From the NCBI GenBank assembly GCA_941918925.1, contig OW799234.1:66617543-66681542 (forward strand): a DNA stretch of 64,000 nt, read 5' to 3'. The translations under genes and the position numbers were made by a program. The notes beneath the pieces were generated by a model, which had not been told where the DNA came from, did no database searches, and saw only the letters and a program-made list of their open reading frames with translations. Of the stretch, positions 62,531-64,000 are shown piece after piece; positions within the stretch are counted from its first letter, which is position 1; each line of letters opens with the position of its first letter. Origin of the DNA: Phyto melanocephala. Its lineage: Eukaryota > Arthropoda > Insecta > Diptera > Rhinophoridae.

Positions 62531-64000
62531 TGTATGTATGTATGTATGTATGTATGTATGTATGTATGTATGTATGTATGTATGTATGTATGTATGTATG
62601 TATGTATGTATGTATGTATGCATGTATGTATGTATGTATGTATGTATGTATGTATGTATGTATGTATGTATGTATGTATGTATGTATGTATGTATGTATG
62701 TATGTATGTATGTATGTATGTATGTATGTATGTATGTATGTATGTATGTATATATGTATGTATGTATGTATGTATTTATGTATGTATGTATGTATGTATG
62801 AATGTATGTTTGTATGTTTGTGTGTATGTATGTATGTATGTATGTATGTATGTATGTATGTATGTATGTATGTATGTATGTATGTATGCATGTATGAATG
62901 TATGTTTGTATGTGTGTATGTATGTATGTATTTCATATGAGATGTTTGGTGATACAAACACTAATAATAAATAAGATTCGGCACGGCCGAATACAGCACT
63001 CTTACTTGTTTAGACCACATCCAGCTACTATTATATCCATTAAAAATAACGGCACGGTGGGATATATGGTCTGGTGAAATCATTGTTCCATATTTCTTCA
63101 AAAATGAGTCAAATCAGAATATTTTCGTCAATGATTACCGTTATCGCACCATGTTGACGAACTATTTGATTTCGAGTTGTCCAAAATTGAACCTTCCGAA
63201 TGGACCATCGCATAGTAACCAAATGGCCAACAAAAATGTCATAAATTGTTCTTTAAACGGATAACAAAATTTTTTAATTCACTAACATCGATATTTATGT
63301 GTTTTATTTTACGTTATGAGTCAAACCTCACGAAGAATCACCTAATATAACTGTCGATTATTTGTTGGCAATGGGTTCGTACACTATCAGAACAACCTAA
63401 ACAAGAGCTACAGGCATTGCGTAATATTCCGCTGAGTGATAACGCTGAGGTGACAAATCAAAAAAGAGCGTCAACGTTGTGTAATGAACAGCAATGTTCA
63501 CTTATGGTTTTTAATAAAAGTCATTAAATATAAATAAAATCGCTGGATTAACCTGAAAATAACTAAAATGACATTACTTTTCAACATTTACAAAAGTAAT
63601 AAAAACAACAACAACAGTTGTAATGAAGTTAACTTTCATATCTAACGCCTTGTCAAAATTGGATCTTTCAATTGCAAAACGTTGCCGCCGCGGTATTTCG
63701 GTTTGTTTCATACAATTTGTATGAACATGAGAATTCTTGACATTCAAAAAATGCTTGCCGCTCTTGTTTAGGTTTAGCTGTTAAAGTTTTTACTATTTTC
63801 TACCGGTCTTCACTGGATTTTTTACGAACGAACACAATCCAGTAAAGTTCAGTAAAAAATAGTCAATATACATATTTAAGTAAGTGAACAAACATAATGT
63901 TGACTATCGCTATGTACACATATATATATTTTAAAATTAATACTCACTTCTTGATATTTGTTAATATGAGTATCTTTATTCGACATTTCTACAACGGATT
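31049..64000 (-). CDS. inaE: Diacylglycerol lipase, C-terminal part, terminal exon duplicated
   Basis: Membrane sn-1-specific diacylglycerol lipase that releases 2-acylglycerol; fly inaE acts in phototransduction. Exons in order: 63948-64000 (partial), 61056-61183, 54744-54876 (or extended to the stop at 54675), then a last exon at 39556-41352 or 31049-32845. GT/AG sites and phases agree. The core matches DAGL: LFPPGRIIHIVRHHPRADE (the YPPGRIIH segment), then PVYQAIWADSIDFDEVLISP and MLQDHMPDKVLAALKKV. The catalytic Ser-Asp region lies upstream, outside the window. The long tail (about 600 residues) is low-complexity and Ser/Thr-rich with basic phosphosite-like motifs (RRASD, RRQNS). It includes PPPLF, which fits the PPxxF Homer-binding pattern known for DAGL-alpha. 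The exon-1 end of the gene is beyond 64000. Confidence 0.85.
33735..34690 (-). mobile_element. RNase H-type LINE remnant, interrupted by a SINE tail
   Basis: Minus reading near 33740-33970 gives VYECPALASCRFRITGRYTL then FSLKEILAITKDCMTRIV, the CPAL tail of RNase H-bearing LINEs. Around 34430-34500 a broken GNEAAxxLA-like RNase H end is visible. Stops and frameshifts abound. The same remnant is at 42242-43197 in unit 2. Plus-strand ORFs here are shadows. Confidence 0.6.
33976..34066 (-). mobile_element. SINE 3' domain
   Basis: It shares CATATGGAGCGCACAACATG, then ATAAGTGTATACCTGTC, and a CTTTCAACC end with the SINE at 7909-8093. The tRNA-like head is absent, and extra bases sit before the tail. 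It is copied at 42483-42573. Confidence 0.6.
34976..35012. mobile_element. 37-bp MITE stub at the duplication junction
   Basis: GGTTCGTTCGAGAACTCACA and the next 17 bases equal the start of the MITEs at 14727 and 43483. The sequence then switches abruptly to the start of the repeat unit (ACCAACATAGTTGG). Only the dinucleotide AC is shared at the join. Confidence 0.95.
37810..37937. mobile_element. remnant core of a foldback MITE, unit 2 copy
   Basis: Same sequence as 29303-29430, shifted by 8507 bp with the duplication. Confidence 0.7.
39556..41352 (-). CDS. inaE: inaE terminal exon, proximal copy
   Basis: Its translation is identical to the distal copy at 31049-32845 over all 574 residues compared, with the same acceptor (CAG ending at 41353) and the same stop. 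It is the nearer acceptor for the donor at 54744-54743. If both are used, the protein is unchanged while the 3' UTR context is the same for about 4.5 kb. It includes the PPPLF Homer-type motif. Confidence 0.85.
   Translation of the reverse strand, partial: VVTTSGPRKPHRQASNAFSTTSNELHRSNQDIYSYYNCSNIEFHQSHQHQHNANHMSSDSNGPYDSLDSRPSLSQTDVPTTSATTQQQSHRVCLETSFTNLHSPQMAHKHAHFPESISSSKASSLAGSILSRSQMSSIQYDISSAMENSITTVTRKSPIKVTTNVAKVDQVELVLQPLKTKCVAFEDTPSPLKNLKRQHSAKMEKKPKTLPIPPLRRASDVTNGVGADEWLGLAPLASPETLSEISSISSRNSVRNSMATSIDHYLHNVSSNNAVDINDIYESQLHTPTVLRRAPKFIENLSSCAEDSRNVDQYKRMGRVIVPPPLFTPNIQDSSEDEDSFESANSYRRVSVNNTTTNGRLSNATTAQCHRRQNSKSADQLDDVVSSTNKQQTEVSVANKFNFSDSNFINDNDVKGGRAIISCVKCCNDQCNCSNQLNTPNTGSQDTTFYSANSSIDCMTAKINSNSYILPEGVLESHFPLHQDAFTNTTELYAKQYMTSFYNDQDFSTVVPTSKVSVFNSPLSTMSRGKRKNCIYPSVMSSQPMYAAIGGNVKLFTTTTTTTTPTSNNTTTNIPELTIANGSSSLSSRSQTPNESSV
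42242..43197 (-). mobile_element. RNase H-type LINE remnant with SINE tail, unit 2 copy
   Basis: The second copy of 33735-34690, including the SINE domain at 42483-42573. Confidence 0.6.
43483..44086. mobile_element. 604-bp MITE, GGTTCGTTCGAG TIRs
   Basis: A full copy with TA on both sides, closely similar to 14727-15328. The exon-like stretch is at 43823-43865. Against the other copy it differs at a synonymous codon position (GAT for GAC) within MSTDERMELPESGA. The duplication breakpoint falls 37 bp into this element. Confidence 0.9.
44278..44398 (+). other. exon-like open segment, unknown
   Basis: A strong acceptor (TTATTTTTACAACAG) and a strong donor (CAT then GTAAGTGAG) bracket 121 nt, open in one frame: YPPCSDNFIAIKILNPVIRY then EIKRGFITSTKVLEQFQYKH. 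The peptide is not recognised and no partner exon was found. It may be an orphan exon, part of the nearby hAT remnant, or chance. Confidence 0.25.
45060..45551 (+). mobile_element. hAT-family transposase C-terminus
   Basis: The 98-residue ORF at 45255-45551 contains FQFIVPATQVSVERAFSALS then TKMRSKLSKDTINNLLLVKL, the C-terminal dimerisation region of hAT transposases. The preceding GC-richer stretch from 45060 probably belongs to it, but no N-terminal BED finger or catalytic core is intact. The 44400-45060 and 45600-46400 flanks are AT-rich with nothing supportable. Confidence 0.85.
46408..47163 (+). repeat. DINE-1/mini-me-like element, full length
   Basis: It starts TATACCCTTCACCTGTGG with an ATACCCTT/AAGGGTAT terminal hairpin. 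Then come GTCATTCCGTTTGTAATTTC, CCCCATAAAGTATATATTTT and a GTCYGTCYG microsatellite (46545-46575). A long A/T-rich tract follows, then the GGCTCAGCTGGGATTCGATG block. It ends with ATTCGGCACGGCCGAAT plus ATAGCACTGTTACTTGTT. This architecture matches the DINE-1/mini-me (Helentron-related) class. The GGCTCAGC block is inverted compared with the copy at 61458-63010. Confidence 0.8.
47164..48604. other. AT-rich region with a dispersed repeat
   Basis: No gene was found. Around 47790-48000 the series CGAATTTTAAAAATAAAA, a GAATTTGACTCACAA-like run and AGAGCATAATCCAAAAAAC echoes 44520-44700 in order, so both may be copies of one non-coding repeat. The rest is featureless inaE intron. Confidence 0.4.
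48605..50292. mobile_element. 1.7-kb TIR element with clustered TTGTCAGA motifs
   Basis: The left end AAGCTTCGTACACACGGTTG (48605) matches the inverted right end AAGCTCTGTACAGACGATTG (reading from 50292), and TTGTCAG follows in both. The terminal 300 bp on each side carry many TTGTCAGA/TCTGACAA copies and variants. Within it, 49853-50012 has an open frame (KYEEDGTEYSIFKFVKAFLD, then SESKIVKK and stop) preceded by a TTTCAG acceptor. The superfamily is not recognised. Confidence 0.65.
49200..49690. repeat. degenerate ~110-150-bp tandem repeats
   Basis: AAGCCCTTTCACTTGATACC-like motifs recur near 49205, 49306, 49418 and 49560, each followed by ATATTG. A GNCGCCATCTT/GCCATTTTG block comes after each. 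The same unit appears at 52266-52350. It fills the centre of the TIR element at 48605-50292. Confidence 0.6.
50560..51045 (+). mobile_element. RTE-like LINE reverse transcriptase fragment
   Basis: One frame reads GILNYLGSMVTTKGNADEDI then EAFINKKNAVFG, the YLGS.VT..G...DI thumb motif common in RTE-type and related LINEs. Stops surround it, and downstream coding (to 51045) is garbled. Family assignment is tentative. Confidence 0.6.
51086..51792 (-). mobile_element. mariner-like element, truncated internal-deletion copy
   Basis: The right end carries the TIR (TCGGGTGTCCCAACTAGAAC on the minus strand), flanked by TA. The translation runs TNEQRILIVKLFYQNGESFA then RKLRSSHFHLDGFVNRQNCR, where the N-terminal helix-turn-helix is joined straight to the catalytic part, then VTVGCGFWAGGIIG, WFQQDGATCHTA, SSDLTPLDFFLWGFLKS. 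The left end is lost near 51086. The same internal join is present at 59076-59979. Confidence 0.85.
51880..52425. repeat. DINE-like and dispersed-repeat patchwork
   Basis: It contains GGGAGGTGGGAGTTAAGGTA, the hairpin ATTCGGCCGTGCCGAAT near 52127, one AAGCCCTTCAATTTGATACT unit (52266) and a terminal GAATATACCACTCTTACTTG (52395-52414). At least two overlapping repeat remnants are present. Confidence 0.55.
52586..53148 (-). mobile_element. mariner-like deletion derivative
   Basis: The inverted ends are AAAGGGTCCGCCAAATAAC at 52585-52603 and GTTAAATGGCGGATCCTTTA near 53129-53148. Between them, on the minus strand: FSDEAHFDLGGYVNKRNCRI (first catalytic Asp), VTVLCGFWSKGIIGPFLFEN and YQQDGATCHTAE (second). 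The C-terminal third, including the third acidic residue, is deleted and replaced by AT-rich sequence. Confidence 0.8.
53381..54000 (+). mobile_element. mariner-like remnant split by a small palindromic MITE
   Basis: Plus-strand frames give a GPYLFKN-type motif and ANQ before 53489, and NVTVNNNPYRIM and FQQDGATIHIARETLNLSGN after 53618. So the transposase is interrupted by 53490-53617. Several stops are present. A minus-strand ORF at 53715-53957 is a shadow. Confidence 0.75.
53490..53617. mobile_element. 128-bp palindromic MITE
   Basis: Arms 53490-53525 and 53582-53617 are near-perfect inverted repeats beginning GGGGCAAATTACGGCATT, with a 56-bp spacer. It sits between consecutive codons of the mariner transposase motif, so it arrived later. 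Confidence 0.85.
54675..54876 (-). CDS. inaE: inaE exon with alternative end (short isoform stop)
   Basis: The exon begins after TCTTCTAG at 54876 (phase 2 in). Using the donor GTAATT at 54743 it ends at 54744 after ALKK and joins the long tail exon (VVTTSG). If the donor is skipped, the frame continues VISDAADDNTSVNSSHNLNA and ends NA-stop at 54675. Short and long inaE forms are known in Drosophila, and the same choice is visible here. Confidence 0.85.
55318..55380 (-). repeat. DINE-like 3' end
   Basis: Reverse orientation: ACAAGTAAGAGCGCTAAGTA, then a decayed hairpin (ATTCGACTGTTCCGAAT) and ATACCCTTCACACAGC. It is a short remnant in the intron between the 54.7-kb and 61.1-kb inaE exons. 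Confidence 0.6.
55829..56290 (-). mobile_element. Helitron 3' part (reverse orientation)
   Basis: On the minus strand the end reads GCGAAGCACGTACCGGGCGG then CTACTAG followed by T, the CTRR-type terminus after a GC-rich hairpin that insect Helitrons show. Interior sequence up to about 56290 includes CACGAACGGTCTAACCGAAT. The 5' end was not found. Downstream 56291-57668 is AT-rich with a small mini-me-like scrap near 57195-57245. Confidence 0.65.
59076..59979 (-). mobile_element. mariner-like element, complete ends, internal deletion
   Basis: TIRs start TCGGGTGTCCCAACTAGAAC at both ends and are flanked by TA (59074-59075 and 59980-59981). The minus strand encodes TNEQRILIVKLFYQNGESFA, RKLRSSYFHLDGFVNRQNCR, VTVWCGFWARGIIG, then after a break GMWFQQDGATCHTARETIQL, RSCDLTPLDFFLWGFLKS and RVCQQSRGGHL. 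The region between helix-turn-helix and catalytic core (including the first Asp area) is missing. It is inserted into the TATA-rich start of the Helitron. Confidence 0.9.
60106..60405 (+). repeat. ~122-bp tandem repeat inside the Helitron
   Basis: Two and a half units start at about 60108, 60230 and 60351, with GTGGGCGGAGCTACGCCTAT, ATGGGCAGGGCCACGTCCAT and GTGGGCAGTGCCACGCCCAT. Each is followed by ACTTGCA, CGATTTTTCTGAAACTTT and ACACATATTGAGCTG. Short ORFs across it are repeat-derived. Confidence 0.85.
61056..61183 (-). CDS. inaE: inaE internal exon
   Basis: 128 nt, phase 0 in and phase 2 out, acceptor TTCAAG and donor GTAAGT. It encodes ERDSARSASTHPADSTIALT and HQPLFPPGRIIHIVRHHPRA. The PPGRIIH segment is conserved in diacylglycerol lipases next to the C-terminal part of the lipase domain. 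Confidence 0.88.
61931..62364. mobile_element. foldback element with 126-bp arms
   Basis: Arms 61931-62056 and 62239-62364 are almost perfect inverted repeats, beginning TAAACTAATATTCAAATTTT. The 182-bp spacer (GCATTTTCGAAACCAGCTAC, CACTCTTTGATCGG, TGTTGGTTGTAAATATCATT) recurs at 29303-29430 in reverse. No ORF. Confidence 0.92.
62502..62935. repeat. (TATG)n microsatellite, about 430 bp
   Basis: Over 100 TATG units, nearly perfect in the first 250 bp and with scattered variants after 62750. All six reading frames give artefactual MYVC or IHTY repeat ORFs. Confidence 0.97.
63010..63480 (+). mobile_element. mariner-like transposase remnant
   Basis: One frame gives GPYFFKNESNQ-like sequence (ccatatttcttcaaaaatg), NIFVNDYRYRTMLTNYLI and a CPKLNLPNGP-like stretch (63160-63210), corresponding to the middle of a mariner transposase. 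It resembles the remnant at 53381-54000, sharing TTAGACCACATCC and CCATTAAAAA at the start. Stops are frequent. 63480-63940 has no recognisable feature. Confidence 0.65.
63948..64000 (-). CDS. inaE: inaE exon, cut by the window edge
   Basis: A donor GTGAGT follows at 63947-63942. The only open frame ends in phase 0 (VVEMSNKDTHINKYQE), which fits the phase-0 acceptor at 61183. The other two frames contain stops. The 5' boundary is beyond 64000. Confidence 0.65.

Larger units (their letters stand above)
61458..63010 (+). repeat. DINE-1/mini-me-like element with insertions
   Basis: Start TATACCCTTCACACAGTG with the AAGGGTAT hairpin. Then GTCATTCCGTGTGAAATTTC, CCCCATAAAGTATATATTTT, a short GTCAGTCTGTCC tract and CATCGAATCCCAGCTGAGCC. 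It ends ATTCGGCACGGCCGAAT then ACAGCACTCTTACTTGTT. It is interrupted by a foldback (61931-62364) and expanded by a (TATG)n array (62502-62935). Confidence 0.8.

Noticed and set aside
62448..62974. Long ORFs on both strands (MYVC and IHTY repeats)
   Set aside because: They are translations of the (TATG)n microsatellite and have no start context or family.

Overview
The window is animal nuclear DNA: very AT-rich, with split genes bounded by GT/AG splice sites and a dense layer of transposons. Encoded proteins (porcupine, Rft1, exportin-7/Ranbp16, diacylglycerol lipase inaE), DINE-1/mini-me-like repeats, (TATG)n arrays and R1-clade LINEs point to a higher dipteran, probably a calyptrate fly such as a blow fly; the species is inference.

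Layout. 1-6707 (-): the first seven recognisable coding exons of exportin-7, with LINE, Tc1/mariner and foldback insertions in its introns. 6.9-12.4 kb: retroelement remnants (Penelope GIY-YIG, an I-clade LINE carrying a tRNA-derived SINE) and two MITEs. 12979-14412 (+): porcupine, the Wnt O-acyltransferase, in one exon. 15752-17874 (-): complete seven-exon Rft1, convergent with porcupine. 18659-20679 (+): a three-exon THAP-domain protein, divergent from Rft1. 21.7-24.8 kb: a DINE-like repeat whose (ACAT)n array is interrupted by a Waldo-like R1-clade LINE. 25470-26198 (+): a tentative two-exon small gene.

26506-43519 is a direct tandem duplication of an 8507-bp unit, nearly identical between copies. 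Each copy carries the terminal exon of inaE, whose upstream exons lie at 54675-54876, 61056-61183 and 63948-64000 (-). inaE can therefore end in a short form (stop inside the 54.7-kb exon) or in a long C-terminal tail encoded by either of two apparently identical last exons. The rest of 43.5-64 kb is mostly nested mobile DNA: hAT, several mariner deletion derivatives, Helitrons, long-TIR elements, DINE-like elements and a ~430-bp (TATG)n array.

The genes do not form a pathway or operon. Porcupine and Rft1 both act in the ER membrane, exportin-7 in nuclear transport, and inaE makes 2-arachidonoylglycerol. No novel multigene system is evident. The most notable item is the inaE terminal-exon duplication, whose distal breakpoint lies inside a MITE.
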